The position numbers were made by a program, and so were the translations under genes. The notes under the pieces are model-generated. The model was not told the DNA's origin. It worked only from the letters and a program-made list of their open reading frames with translations, and made no database searches. 64,000 nucleotides of DNA from Onchidella celtica (lineage: Eukaryota > Mollusca > Gastropoda > Systellommatophora > Onchidiidae): contig OZ007573.1 in assembly GCA_963931925.1 (NCBI GenBank), positions 34,681,749-34,745,748 on the forward strand. Direction: 5' to 3'. Shown piece by piece: positions 12,983 through 23,442 of this stretch (position 1 is its first letter; each line of letters opens with the position of its first letter).

Positions 12983-13232
12983 GGGGTATTTGGTATCGTG
13001 TTGTATGCGACATTTTGCCGATTCTGAGGTTTTGTCATGAAAGTGGTTCTCTCACTCTTAATTTTACTATGTATAAGTGTCATAAGGGTATCTTTTTTTT
13101 GTGGGCATTTTTATGCAAGTTTGGATTTTGAAGCGTGTTGAATAAAACCTGATTTTACACAGCTCTTCAAACTTTCAATCCTCGTTTTCTCTAGAAGGTA
13201 AAAATGCACATACAATAATATAGAAAATCCCC
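12983..13232 (+). mobile_element. MITE family 2 (GGGG-ended), copy 1
   Basis: This 250-bp element matches 15537-15745 and the reverse complement of 53579-53830. It starts GGGGTATTTGG, has TGTTGTATGCGACATTTTGCC just inside, and ends with ACATACAATAATATAGAAAATCCCC, so the ends are inverted repeats of about 35 bp. Internal landmarks kept among copies are ATAAGTGTCAT, GATTTTACACA and TCAATCCTC/TCAGTTCTC followed by TTTTCTC. It has no coding capacity. The target duplication is unclear, so I leave the superfamily open. Confidence 0.7.
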
Positions 13233-13271
13233 AACGAAACCATCTCCACATTTTCAAATTCCATATTTAAA

Positions 13272-13545
13272 AGTAAACTTCATGCCACAACAAAAGTGGA
13301 ATTGGGCTGGACATAATATGGGAAGAATGAGTGACAATTGATGGACAAAACGCTGCACTGAATGCCAACCACGGACAGGAAAAAGAACACGAGGACATCC
13401 AGGAAGAAGATGGCAGGATGATGTTAAAAAGAGAGGCCGGACATCATGGGTGAAAACATCAGACAGAAAGGAATGAAAGTCATAATCAGAGGGCTACATC
13501 CCGCTGCAGTGGATGGACAGTACCCAGGTGAAAGGTGAATGTTTT
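13272..13545 (+). pseudogene. Non-LTR retrotransposon reverse transcriptase C-terminus, degraded copy 1
   Basis: Translation gives WAGHNMGRMSDN, then WTKRCTECQPRTGKRTRG, then RRWQDDV, and SDRKE. This order (WAGH..RM.DN, WTKR.TEW.PR, RGR...RW.DDI, DRKEWK) is the C-terminal tail found after the reverse transcriptase domain of many invertebrate non-LTR elements annotated as endonuclease-reverse transcriptase. Several in-frame stops break the copy. It matches 61111-61507 at the DNA level. RTE-like is my best guess for the clade, not certain. Confidence 0.7.
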
Positions 13546-13950
13546 AAAGTGCACTGGTACTTTTATTCTTCAGATCACACTGAGTGAACACATTAAGTTC
13601 AACGTTAGTGGGTAGGTGAGTTCTCAGACACGATCCTGATGTCGCATGATGTGAAACAGTCTGTAAAAATACACATCTGGGCTTGTTATTCCGGAAGTTG
13701 AAACAGAAATTGCGATAATCCTCCAGGAATTTTCTAAACTGTAACAGTCACTCATTCCCACATCAAATAAATCGTCAGTAAACAATACTAAAACAAGCCG
13801 AGTGTAAGGCTAGATTGCCGGCTGCATCAGAACGCATCGTCGTATGAGCCTAAGGTGAAAACAAAAGCCCAAAGGCCTATTACTGAAAGCAATGACTTCC
13901 AGTATGACTTCGGTGTGGTATAGAAATAAATACTAGTATCACTCTCTTAC

Positions 13951-14077
13951 CTGGCAGGTCAAAAATTTGTTGCATTTTTGAATCCACTAGTAGTGTCAAG
14001 ATAGCCATAATCAAAACTTCAAAAACACGCAGAGGCGAAAGACTCAACATAGTCAAATGACAGCAAAAATATACATC
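13951..14077 (-). CDS. Weak candidate internal exon
   Basis: On the minus strand an acceptor (TTGTTTTTGTAATCAG) and a strong donor (CTGCCAG|GTAAGAGAG) bracket 127 nt that is open in one frame for 42 codons. It contains the hydrophobic run VFEVLIMAILTLLV. No family is recognised. Its phase does not continue the frame of the candidate exon at 14831-14897. Chance remains a good explanation. Confidence 0.18.
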
Positions 14078-14830
14078 CTGATTACAAAAACAATGGTTAT
14101 GCTTCAAAATCAATCAGAAAATGATTTGGCGTACATTTCAAACTTAGAACACCGGTCACTGGAGGGTTAACAGTAGGATAAGAATTTTGTTAAAGTTTCA
14201 AATCACTAGGAAACGGTGATGATTATAGTATTGTAGAGGTAAATACTTGTCCTAGGGAATAAAACACACAATATCCAAGAACTCTGCCCCAGATCGTGTA
14301 AAAGTACCAACAAAACTAGAACTAACGAAATCTCTGCCAGACAAAGTATTTTACACACACTGAACTTTAGCTGCTTTCAGTCGACATTTAATATTGTGGC
14401 ACAGCCGTACATTACTGACACCCGGTCCTATTTCGGTCAGGCATTAAGTGTATGCTTGATATCAGATCTGTATTAGTATCAGTAAAATTTTCCAATTCAT
14501 ACAAAAACACTCATAAGCCTTAACATTAACACTAGTAACAGGCTGCAAGAGTGCGCACGTAACAGTACATGACATCAGTCTGGGCGCAGTTCTAATGCAA
14601 TGCTCGGGTTAAGCAGCTACATACCGGCGCCTAAGGCAACCGAATTCAAAATTGTATAAACACCAAACGCCTTAAGCAATAAGACACTGCGAGAGTAGAC
14701 ACACAGTAGAACATTCAATGCAGTTGTTACGAAAATAATATCGTTTCAGGGCCACGTATGTGTGTTGTTCTGCACCTGAATTCGTAAGACACATCAAAAA
14801 GTCTTGCTTTTTACAAACTCGAGTACTCAC
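14078..14830. other. No supported feature
   Basis: AT-rich sequence with no recognised repeat copy or coding signal. Confidence 0.4.
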
Positions 14831-14897
14831 GCAGCGCAATATCCAGCGCAGTTAGTTCTAAGGCAACATTCAGCCACATCTGTGTGTAACTCTCCAT
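14831..14897 (-). CDS. Weak candidate first coding exon
   Basis: On the minus strand an ATG in strong context (AACATGG) opens MESYTQMWLNVALELTALDI followed by two more codons, then GCTGC|GTGAGTACTC. The donor is perfect at its first six intron bases but has C rather than G at the last exon base. Codons are GC-balanced. Only 22 residues are encoded, so this cannot be assigned to a family. No in-frame partner exon was found. Confidence 0.22.
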
Positions 14898-15536
14898 GTT
14901 AAAATAATGCAAAGTTTAATATCAGCTGTTACAACTAATCCAGCAACACTTACAAGTGGTCTTAATTTCCATACTTCAATCAAACCATCAAAATTCTACG
15001 GTGGGCAAAAAGCCAACGTTTAAGTGTTTTCTTCCATTTACAATTATAATCAGCTTCCATTTTAGCTGATATCATATTAATCATAGTTTGTATTGACAGA
15101 ACAGCAACTTGTCACAATGCTTACATAGCAGTGTAAGTCAGACTTAAGCCAAAAATTGTACCGCATGTCTTTTCATGGTCCGCTTGACGTTAAGCCCAAC
15201 ATTATCATGTAAACCAAAACCATAAGCGCTAATTTGTCTCCGCAAAAATGCAATAAATAATTCACATCAACATAAAATAATACCATTTCTATATAAAACA
15301 GGTTTTACTCCCCGTTTTCTTTTTTCTAACCTACGAACAATGAGATTTGTCATTATGTTAGTAATGTGTGGATGGATGGATGGATGGATAAACAGATACT
15401 GTGAAAGGGTGGGTAACAAGACAATCAAACACAATATGAACGGCTCTACAGATTCACACATAATGCTGAGCTATGGCGTACTAGTCAGTCAGAAATCTCA
15501 CAATCACTTGCATTGGTGCCCTCCTGCGCTACTCGA
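14898..15536. other. No supported feature
   Basis: AT-rich sequence with a short (GGAT)n run near 15370. Nothing else recognised. Confidence 0.4.
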
Positions 15537-15745
15537 GGGGTATTTGCCATATATGCGACATTTTGCCTATTTTGTTTCTTGCAGCTAACTTTATTATGTA
15601 TACGTGTCATTCCAATCGGCTAAATGCTGTTTCGAGATATATTTGTGAGGTTAGTTTTATGCGTTTGGCCCTTTTGCCAACCAAACCTCAATCCTCATTT
15701 TCTCAAAAAGGCAAAAACACACAATCAGCAATTTGGCAAATCCCC
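15537..15745 (+). mobile_element. MITE family 2 (GGGG-ended), copy 2
   Basis: The left end is GGGGTATTTGCCATATATGC and the right end is AGCAATTTGGCAAATCCCC, giving the clearest inverted pair of the family (GGGG-ATTTGCCA / TGGCAAAT-CCCC). It keeps the ATACGTGTCATTCCAATCG and TTTTGCC blocks but is about 40 bp shorter than copies 1 and 3 through internal loss. No transposase. Confidence 0.7.
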
Positions 15746-16192
15746 GACGTTTTGATCAAGGGAAATGATGTGTATGGATTGCAGTGGGAACATAGTATTT
15801 AAATCTCTCCTTTGGCTGTGACGTTTTTCACTTCATAATAATATCGCTTCTATCAACAACACTTCACTGGTGCCAAGTTAAAAAATACAGTGCCAAGGTA
15901 AACAAATAAAAATTGCCCAGATAACCATAAATAAACCCTTGGTTAAAAACAACCAAATAATAAACGCTGAAAGCCCAGGCTAATGTAATTAGTGACAAGA
16001 TCAAAGTGGTAGAATTGGGATGATAAATGGAAAGAGTTCAAAAGTTTCGAGGCAAAATGCGACTGTAACCTAATTTCAAGGTGACATTTAATGTCACTCT
16101 AACCGTGCAGAAAGCAGTTCAAAGCCGTGATTCCGATAATTTGGTTAACTGATAAAAGATGGAACGCACCAAAAAGGCAGGGTTGGTGGAAA

Positions 16193-16195
<3 letters not shown>

Positions 16196-16240
<45 letters not shown>

Positions 16241-16252
16241 GAGAGAGAGCAA
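16196..16252 (+). repeat. (GA)n microsatellite
   Basis: Short GA tract with GACA interruptions. Confidence 0.95.
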
Positions 16253-16303
16253 GGGAGATAGACAGGCAGGCCGACAGGGACTGTCATGATCACATTAGGA
16301 TCA

Positions 16304-16788
16304 TAAATGCCGTGCTAGGTCACGACGTCAGTGAGTTAATTTTTTACGATCTTGTTGATTATAACCAGCGTAATTTGTCCTTGAGCTGTCCTCGTGAACA
16401 GTTTGTTTTGAAACACCTTTTTTCTGATGGATGGAGAGAAGGAGGGGCGAGACAGAATAAATGTATAGCTAGGAATGACAGAGCAGTTCTCGACCCCGTG
16501 ATTTTGATTAACATAGATAAGGGGCGAGTAAAGGTAGTTTATGTAGACGCTTAGTTGGCGTTCGGAAATTCGTGCATAAGAGTAGAAAGCACGGGGTTTG
16601 AAGATTTTAGTAGTTAATGTTTTGCATTTTAAATTTTGTCTAGACCGTAAAATTGACCTTGATTTTGGCGCAAGGCCATGACAAGCATAAATTAATATTG
16701 CAGGCTGAGCTGAAGCGACTGCACCAATCAAATGTATGAATCTGGACGGAAGGTCGAGACATAGCTTTAGTATTTAAACCCGTGCAGA
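16304..16788 (+). repeat. Dispersed repeat R500, copy 2, promoter-like 3' end
   Basis: Second copy of the element at 381-868. The conserved landmarks are AAATGCCGTGCT, TTGATTATAACCAGCGTAAT, CTCGACCCCGTGATTTTGAT and GCACCAATCAAAT. CCAAT is at 16724-16728 and TATTTAA at 16771-16777. Similarity continues more weakly to about 17455, including a TGTAATTAAA and a TTAGTGTGT block, consistent with an LTR of roughly 1.1-1.3 kb whose middle has diverged. That reading is inference. Confidence 0.6.
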
Positions 16789-17484
16789 GCTTAGATAGAG
16801 GCCACATGTAGACAATCCATTTACGAGGTGGACGGCGATAGTCCTCAGCCAGATGAGAGACATAGAGACGCAGTTGAGCAGTCCATATTGTGAGGAGCGT
16901 GATGTTTTAAAGCTCCAGAGCCTACGCTACTTGGTTTGATATGAACCCACAGCTTTTACATCCAGGGCTCTCACTCCCAGTGAGGGCCGCATGGTGAGAG
17001 TCCATACTAATTTGTAATGATGAAAGTGAACCGTTCTACTTACTTTTGAAGACAGTTTCAGAGCTACCGCCAGACAACGCATGGTTGTACAAGCATTCTC
17101 CATGGCGTGTCTAGAGGAAATGTCCATATCATAACATGTCTCATTGAATTAATAGAATTTAAACTGTTATATCCGTCGCCACGTGCGCGGATTCTATTTG
17201 GCATCTAACTCATATGACCTGCAAGTAGTTAGAGTGAATAAGTTAGTCTTTATAGAAAGCTGTAGTTTCATTAGTTAGATTCAGTTGCCTTCGAATTGAT
17301 ATTTATATTTATAATTATATTTGTTACATTAATTCCTGTAATTAAACTGCCCTACAGTTCTGCTAAAAATCAAAGCAATTGATTTATTTAGTGTTTAGAG
17401 TGCAAGTATTTTTTTAGTGTGTTCGTCGATTGTGGGAGCGGACCTCGAAAGAGTGTCAGTCGAATTCTCCCCATCTAACCCACA

Positions 17485-17578
17485 TCGCGACAGGGACAGA
17501 GAAGGAGAAAGAGAGAACGAGATGGTGTGTGAGAGAGGAGAGAGAGAGAGAGACAGACATACAGCGAGAGAGAATGAA

Positions 17579-17612
<34 letters not shown>
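17485..17612 (+). repeat. GA-rich microsatellite
   Basis: Imperfect then pure (GA)n on the plus strand. Open frames across it are repeat artefacts. Confidence 0.95.
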
Positions 17613-17615
<3 letters not shown>

Positions 17616-17967
17616 TGAAGAATGAATAATGGTTTTATGAAAAAAAAAAGGCGGAGGAAATAATTTCATTGTGGTGCAATGTGCACACACACCCCCTCCC
17701 CCCCCCCCTTTAATTTTTAATTCTGCGCAAGGGTACAGCTTGAAATTAATTTTCTAAAGTTTAATTGAGAGAAAGAGTGGGGAATGGGACAGGGGAAGGC
17801 ACAACATATTATATAAAATGTAAGACAGCGTGAAAGAAGGAACTACAAAAGATAATCAGTGAATGAAAGATCACGGTGTGATATTTGACGTCCTGCTAGT
17901 ACATGGTTTTAATTGCTGTGACTAAAAATAGAATTAAACGTGGTTGCCAGTTCCTTTCAGAACTTGC

Positions 17968-18414
17968 TTACCCTCAAATAATGGAAGATACATTGGTTTA
18001 CAGGAGGGTCTGAGTGTATACCCTCAAACAATGAAAGACACAATAGTTTACAGAAGGGTCTGAGTGTATACCCTCAAACTATGGAAGACACAATGGTTTG
18101 CAGGAAATTGGTCTGAGTGTATACCCTCAAACAATGGAAGATACACTGATTTGCAGGAAGGCCTGAGCGTATACCCTAAAACAATGGAAGATACACTGGT
18201 TTACAGGTGGGTCTGAGTTTATACCCTCAAAAAAATGAAGATACACTGGTTTACAGGAGGGTCTGAGTGTATACCCTCCAACAATAAAAGATATAATAGT
18301 TTACAGGAGGGTCTGGGTGTATACCCTCCAACAATAAAAGATATAATAGTTTGCAGTAGGGTCTGGGTGTATACCCTCGAACAATGGAAGATACACTGCT
18401 TTACAGGAAGTCTG
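17968..18414 (+). repeat. 50-bp minisatellite, about 9 units
   Basis: The phase marker TACCCTCAAAC recurs at 17971, 18021, 18071, 18124, 18174, 18224, 18274, 18324 and 18374, that is every 50 bp with one 53-bp unit. Each unit carries GGGTCTGAGTGTATACCC, which can pair GGGT with ACCC as a small hairpin, and AATGGAAGATACACTGGTTT. Units differ by point changes, so the array is not freshly homogenised. The period is not a multiple of three, so frames that run through it are not translated repeats. Confidence 0.95.
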
Positions 18415-18439
18415 ATTAGAATTTCCTTTATTTCCATTA

Positions 18440-18646
18440 GGAGTGAAACTGATCACGGCTGGTGTAGGCGCCAGTCCGATGACTCGCCGCCCATATATTT
18501 TGCTGCACACATGCACAATAGACAGTGCCGGCTGCATCCCGCAAGGTCGCGGTGTGGACAGTGCCTAGTGAGTTAGTGTGAAGCAAAATTTATGGGCTGC
18601 GACGAACCGGTCTGATGCCTACACCAGCCGTGACCTGTTTCACCCC
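18440..18646. mobile_element. Harbinger-like palindromic MITE (family 1), copy 1
   Basis: A 207-bp near-complete palindrome. The left arm GGAGTGAAACTGATCACGGC is matched inverted by the right arm, which on the minus strand reads GGGGTGAAACAGGTCACGGC, and pairing continues through GGTGTAGGC to a TTTTGCT core. It is flanked by TTA on both sides (18437-18439 and 18647-18649). A 3-bp TWA duplication with GG-starting ends is the signature of PIF/Harbinger elements. It has no transposase. It begins 25 bp after the minisatellite. Copy 2 is at 40793. Confidence 0.8.
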
Positions 18647-18649
18647 TTA

Positions 18650-19536
18650 GTCTCTAATATTTCCCAACAATCAAAAATTAGATCAGAGGTCATGTTTGTG
18701 TCAACAATACAACAACACGCTTAGAATAGTCTACTTTCAGATAGCATTCATAGGCCACGCTTCTCACTTGATGATTTCATCATTTGATAACGTTCGTGTA
18801 AAGGTGAATTTCCTATCTCCCGTCTCTATTTCGGTAAACATCACTTTCCAGTGACCTCCATAGAAATTATTAATGGTAACAGAACAACAGTATTTTTAAC
18901 TTTGTATCAGAATGAGTCATAAAAATCCCATTTCTCTTACTGCGTAATGTTTAGTAGTGAAATAGACTAGAAAACAAAATACTGTATTGTATCTAGTTGT
19001 GTAAATAGATACTGCTATCGCTAATGCCTTTTCCATACAGGCCTCTAAGTGCAGGGGTTACGTAATTAGTACATATAATGGGTAATGTGACCGGACAACG
19101 ACACCATAGTTTGTATAGATGCGAGTTAAAGTACTGGTTCTCAACTTTTCAGTTTTGTATAATTTACCAGAGATACATAAATTCAATTCTCGCTTATATA
19201 CTGCTGACATTCAATGGGTTAATGCAGGCTCCAAATACCAACGTTTGCTATAAAGACATCACATCACAACAATAGCGGCAGTCATACATACACCCCTCTC
19301 TACCTGGCAGTTTTTGATTTAAGATACTGCCACTATCCCCCCCCCCCCTCTCTCTCTCCACCAGGTCCTTTATTCGAAGAAAAATTCAGATGGGACCATG
19401 ACTGCGGGTAATGTTTCCACTAATTGTACTCAGTGGCTCTGAGCTTGGGAAATTCCCCGTTCCCACACCCTCATTCCATTTCCCCCGAACACTATAATTA
19501 TGAACCCGTACCCCCGGGTCTCTGGGGAGGACACAC
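18650..19536. other. No supported feature
   Basis: AT-rich sequence with a C run followed by CT at 19338-19358. No gene is supported. Confidence 0.4.
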
Positions 19537-19696
19537 CTTTCTTTGAGGTCAGCTCAGTCCACGGCCCGTCGTTGGCACTGTAACTATTAAATAAACTTCG
19601 GAGACGCCTTTGCAGAGCGTCTTTGTATTTCGTGGCAATGTCAACTTCATTCATGAACTCTGCCATTACATTCTTTCTCTGTATGCCTGATTCCAT
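19537..19696 (-). CDS. Candidate first coding exon, charged product
   Basis: On the minus strand an ATG in strong context (ATCATGG) opens MESGIQRKNVMAEFMNEVDI, then ATKYKDALQRRLRSLF, and reaches the donor AAAGAAAG|GTGTGTCC after 53 codons plus one base. The sequence is amphipathic and rich in charged residues, unlike random translation of this AT-rich DNA, and codons are GC-balanced. I do not recognise the family. Reading through the donor adds a low-quality glycine and isoleucine-rich tail, as expected for intron. The palindromic MITE at 19813 would sit about 120 bp upstream of the start. Confidence 0.35.
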
Positions 19697-19812
19697 GATG
19701 GTCTTAATTTTTTAGACTTAATGAGATTATCACTGTAAAATGCCAAATAGTTCTACCAAATAACTAAGCTACAGATTTTCACCTTGTTCGGAAACAATCT
19801 ATGTTGGCCTAA

Positions 19813-20087
19813 AGACCAGTTTACACTGGTAGGTTTTAGGAATAGAAAAAAGGAATGGGGGACTGTGTGGGAAGTACTCTCCTGGCTTTCCGATTTCCCC
19901 GCTTCGAAACGCTGTTTGTTTACACTCGTCCGTTTGCTGAATGAGAAGCGATGCGCATTGTTTGTTTTGGTCATGTTTCGAAGGGGGAAGTCGGAAAAAA
20001 CAAAAGACGGAAAGCCAGGAGAGTTCTTCCCACACAGTCCCCCATTCCTTTTTTCTATTCCTAAAACTTACCAGTGTAAACAGGTCT
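19813..20087. mobile_element. 275-bp palindromic MITE (family 4)
   Basis: The left arm (19813-19910) starts AGACCAGTTTACACTGGTAG and the right arm (19974-20087) is its inverted copy, with long blocks such as GGGGGACTGTGTGGGAAG preserved. The main difference is a 16-bp insertion in the right arm. The loop is about 63 nt. TAA flanks both ends (19810-19812 and 20088-20090). High arm identity suggests recent insertion. There is no coding capacity. The 3-bp TAA duplication would fit a Harbinger-type transposase, but the ends start AGACC rather than GG, so the class is open. Confidence 0.75.
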
Positions 20088-20492
20088 TAAGGAACAACAA
20101 GTCGCCCTGTGACGTCATGCTCGTGTCACTTATGTCCATAAAAAAAAAAAATAATATGCAATAAAAATATTCGACCCTCGACTATTTATCATACACGTAA
20201 GTCATGCCCGTCAGTTACTCACAATTCAATCACTTCCGAATCTACGTATCTTGCATAATCTCACCCCAGTTTTCCGTGAATGTTATATCCACAGACTGCA
20301 ACCATTTTATCCAATATACTGAACTGCCAGGACGAATACTGTTGCACTATCCCGTCTCTCTGTTTATTTCTCCAAGATCGTCAGTTATCTTTACACATTC
20401 ACTTTTTGTCTGTCTACTCATCTCTTCAATCCATATTTCTGACGATTCTTCTTTCTCTCTGTCCGTCCATCTACCTTTTGCCTTTTTTTTTT

Positions 20493-20614
<122 letters not shown>

Positions 20615-21022
20615 GTCTGCCTGCTTGGCTGCCGGCCCGTCTGTCTGTCTGTGTCTCTATCAGTCTATTTCTGTTATCTTCCCTTTGTCTGCCTGTCTGA
20701 CTTTCAGTCTGCATAATGTTCTTCCATAGACCTAATTAACTGTCAGCCAGCAAGTAATGCCTTACCCAGCACCCACTAATGGGATACTTTGGATTGCTAA
20801 AACAATTGCCCGGGCTCACTTATACACTGTTATTTTACTCTCTGGCCCAACACATGGGTGTTTGATTGGCACCTCGGGTGTTGTGGTCAGTTTCATGTAA
20901 CTTGACCGCTGGTCTGGGGTTTCTCCAAGGTGAACCGGGGATGTTTTTGTTATGTGGTCCGGCGGTTCTAATCTTTTATATGTGAGTGATTATGTTCCTA
21001 TACACCTTTTCATTTTCTCTCT
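20615..21022. other. Degraded tetranucleotide edge, then unique sequence
   Basis: The CTGT-rich flank of the array runs to about 20710. Unique sequence follows. The part near 20910-20935 shares the short GGTCTGGG..TTTCTCC core with 11160. Confidence 0.4.
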
Positions 21023-21310
21023 TCATCCATTCCTCCACCCATCCATCTATCCATCCATCCACCCATCCCTCTATCCATTCATCCATCCATCTACCGAGCC
21101 ATCCTTTCATCCATTACCCCATCCATTCATTTATTCATCTATCTCTCTATCCAGCCATTCATCCATCCCTCTATCCAGCCATCCATCCACCTACCGAACC
21201 ATCCTTCCCGTCATCCCTCCGTCCATGCCCCATCCATTCATCCACCTATTCATCCATCCATCCATTCAGCGAGGTAGCCAGCCAGCCAGTCAACCATCCA
21301 TCCATCCGCT
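21023..21310 (+). repeat. Degenerate (CCAT)n array
   Basis: CCATCCAT units mixed with CTAT, CCAC and CATT variants. The complementary motif dominates 22044-22275, so the two arrays form an inverted pair about 0.7 kb apart. Confidence 0.95.
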
Positions 21311-21925
21311 CATTCGCACCATGTGTTTTGTCTGTCTGTCTTTGTAAACGTATTTGTTTATTCGCTGTATTTAATTGTCAACACACAAACCAAAACTTAT
21401 CAAGATCGCACCTAATAACAATATTTTCCCTAACTGACTCATAAACAAGTGGCTGCACCAAAAATGTACGCAACACTAATAGTACACATTATCTCAAGAG
21501 CGATCACATCAATAATACTTCAAGCATGCGGTAATACATGCAATTAATACTTGTCTGTGGATCGTACACTTCCTTTGAAATTACCAGTACTGTTGTGTTA
21601 TTGTGCCCTTGTATTCAATATTTTCATAACACGACACGAAACTATGTCACTTTGAACGTGATAATAATTATATTGTCTGTTCCAGTTACCTCAATTAGTT
21701 CTGCAGTCGCTGAGTGCATGGTGACGGTTGGAGCATATCTTTGAGTACAAAAAAAGAAGAAGGGTATCAGCAGAAGAAATTCTAGACTACCGGCGGACGG
21801 AACTCGTAAATAAAGGACGAATTTGGCTCTGCAAATTGCAGTTTTATCATCGATCTATCGAATTTTGCAGAGATAACCTGGGACTGGGTAGAGCAGTGAG
21901 AGAGTAGCCCCGACTGTTTACTAGG

Positions 21926-22275
21926 CATATAGACGGACATATAGGTAGACAGGCAGATAGATAGACAGACAGGGAGACGGACGGAGAGGCAGGCAGGGAG
22001 GCAAACAAGTAGCAGACAAGCAGGCAAACAGATAGACAGAGAGATGGATGGATGGATGGATGAAAAAAAGGATAAATGGGTGGACGGACTGGTGGATGGA
22101 TGGATGGATGGATGGATGAATGGATGGGTGGATGGATGAATGGATGGGTGGATGGATGTATGGATGAACGGATGGATGGGTGGATGGATGATGTATGTAT
22201 GAATGAGTGAATGGATGGATGGGTGGATGGATGGATGGATAGATGAATGAATGGATGGATGGATGGATGGATGGG
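21926..22275 (+). repeat. Degenerate GACA/GACG then (GGAT)n array
   Basis: GACA and GACG-type units (21926-22043) pass into GGATGGAT units (22044-22275). Unique AT-rich sequence lies between this array and the one ending at 21310. Confidence 0.95.
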
Positions 22276-22792
22276 CAATAGGGACATGAATCTCAAAACC
22301 TTATTTTTAACACAGTGCTCAGAGCTCCTCTCCCACTGTATGGGAACCCTTGATCAGACCCTTCTGCTTGAACCATTCCAGAAAAACTGATACGATCGCA
22401 GCTCTAGGGAATGGTATATTTGCTAGTTCTCAATCTATCGGCTCTGGATCTTGTCCTCCCAGCAACCCAGAGGGGGTGAAAGGGCCACACAAGAAACGAC
22501 TATGAAAATAATCAAGATAGCAATAACAGAAGCACCTCCTGTCCAGGGGCGAGGTAGAGGTAAACGAGAAGACAGTGTACAGAGCCATACTCTTTCTGTC
22601 TGATTTGATAGCCCTCATTCTGACATTTTTTTGCTTACTTGAGTTCAAAGAACTTGTGCTCCTACGAAATCTTAAAGATAAACAACAAACGAACATAAAG
22701 ATAAAAAAAACAACAGGGCTATTCGAGATTTAAGTTAAAATGAAAGTTTCAAAAAGGAAAAATGTGTATGTTGTAAAACACCACCATAGCAT

Positions 22793-23012
22793 CCGCTATT
22801 TTTACGGAAAATGACGTATGAAAAATCAAACACCCTTTGCCTCTACAGCGGTGAGGAGCGGAGCGGAACAGGTGCTATGGACAAGTATACAGTGGCAAAG
22901 AGTGTTTTAATTTTACGTACGTCATTTTCCGTAAAAATAGCGGAGTGGAGCGGACAAGAATACGAGACAAAAGCGCTTTACTTTTTCATGTCATTTTCCC
23001 GTGAAAATAGCG
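22793..23012. mobile_element. Complex foldback element (family 5)
   Basis: The left arm starts CCGCTATTTTTACGGAAAAT (22793) and is matched inverted at 22894-22943 (CGTCATTTTCCGTAAAAATA). A third, direct copy of the right arm lies at 22975-23012. Between them run GCGGAGTGGAGCGG-type direct repeats at about 70-bp spacing. Structure therefore combines an inverted and a tandem component. An open plus-strand frame through the element is not evidence for a gene, as its codons are those of the repeat arms. No other copy is in the window. Confidence 0.65.
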
Positions 23013-23169
23013 GAGCAGAGCGGATGTTGTGTACAAGTCAGAACATAGTTAGACCAGTTAGAAGCAACAATAAAGAAACGCTACAGTAAACCACAAAAGA
23101 ATCAGAAATGGAAACGGAAAGAATACGAAAACAATCTGCAGACACAATAGGCCGTTTTCGTGATTAACT

Positions 23170-23195
23170 TTTTATATATATATATATATATATAA
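23170..23195. repeat. (AT)n microsatellite
   Basis: About 12 TA units. Confidence 0.9.
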
Positions 23196-23442
23196 GTAGA
23201 AAGAAATGACCTTGACATACCGTGAAAATCTTGTTCATTAATGAGCAAGCAGGATCCGTATAATACAAGTCATGTACTTCTTGTCTGCACGAACGAAACC
23301 ACTTTCATCACAGAACGCATGATAAGGGGAAACAACCGTGAAAAATTGCGTGACTCGCTCAGTTCCAGCCAGAATAGTGACGCTTTCCCCCAGCACGATT
23401 CATGCGGCCTTCTTCACTAACTGATTGTTGTATTTATAGTTA

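Noticed and set aside
17968..18414. Regular repeat resembling a CRISPR array
   Set aside because: There are no unique spacers: the whole 50 bp is repeated head to tail, and the sequence is eukaryotic.
18235..18576. 113-codon frame across the minisatellite and MITE
   Set aside because: It crosses two unrelated repeats and the 50-bp period does not preserve frame.
22811..23089. 92-codon plus-strand frame
   Set aside because: It lies inside the foldback element and reads its arms.
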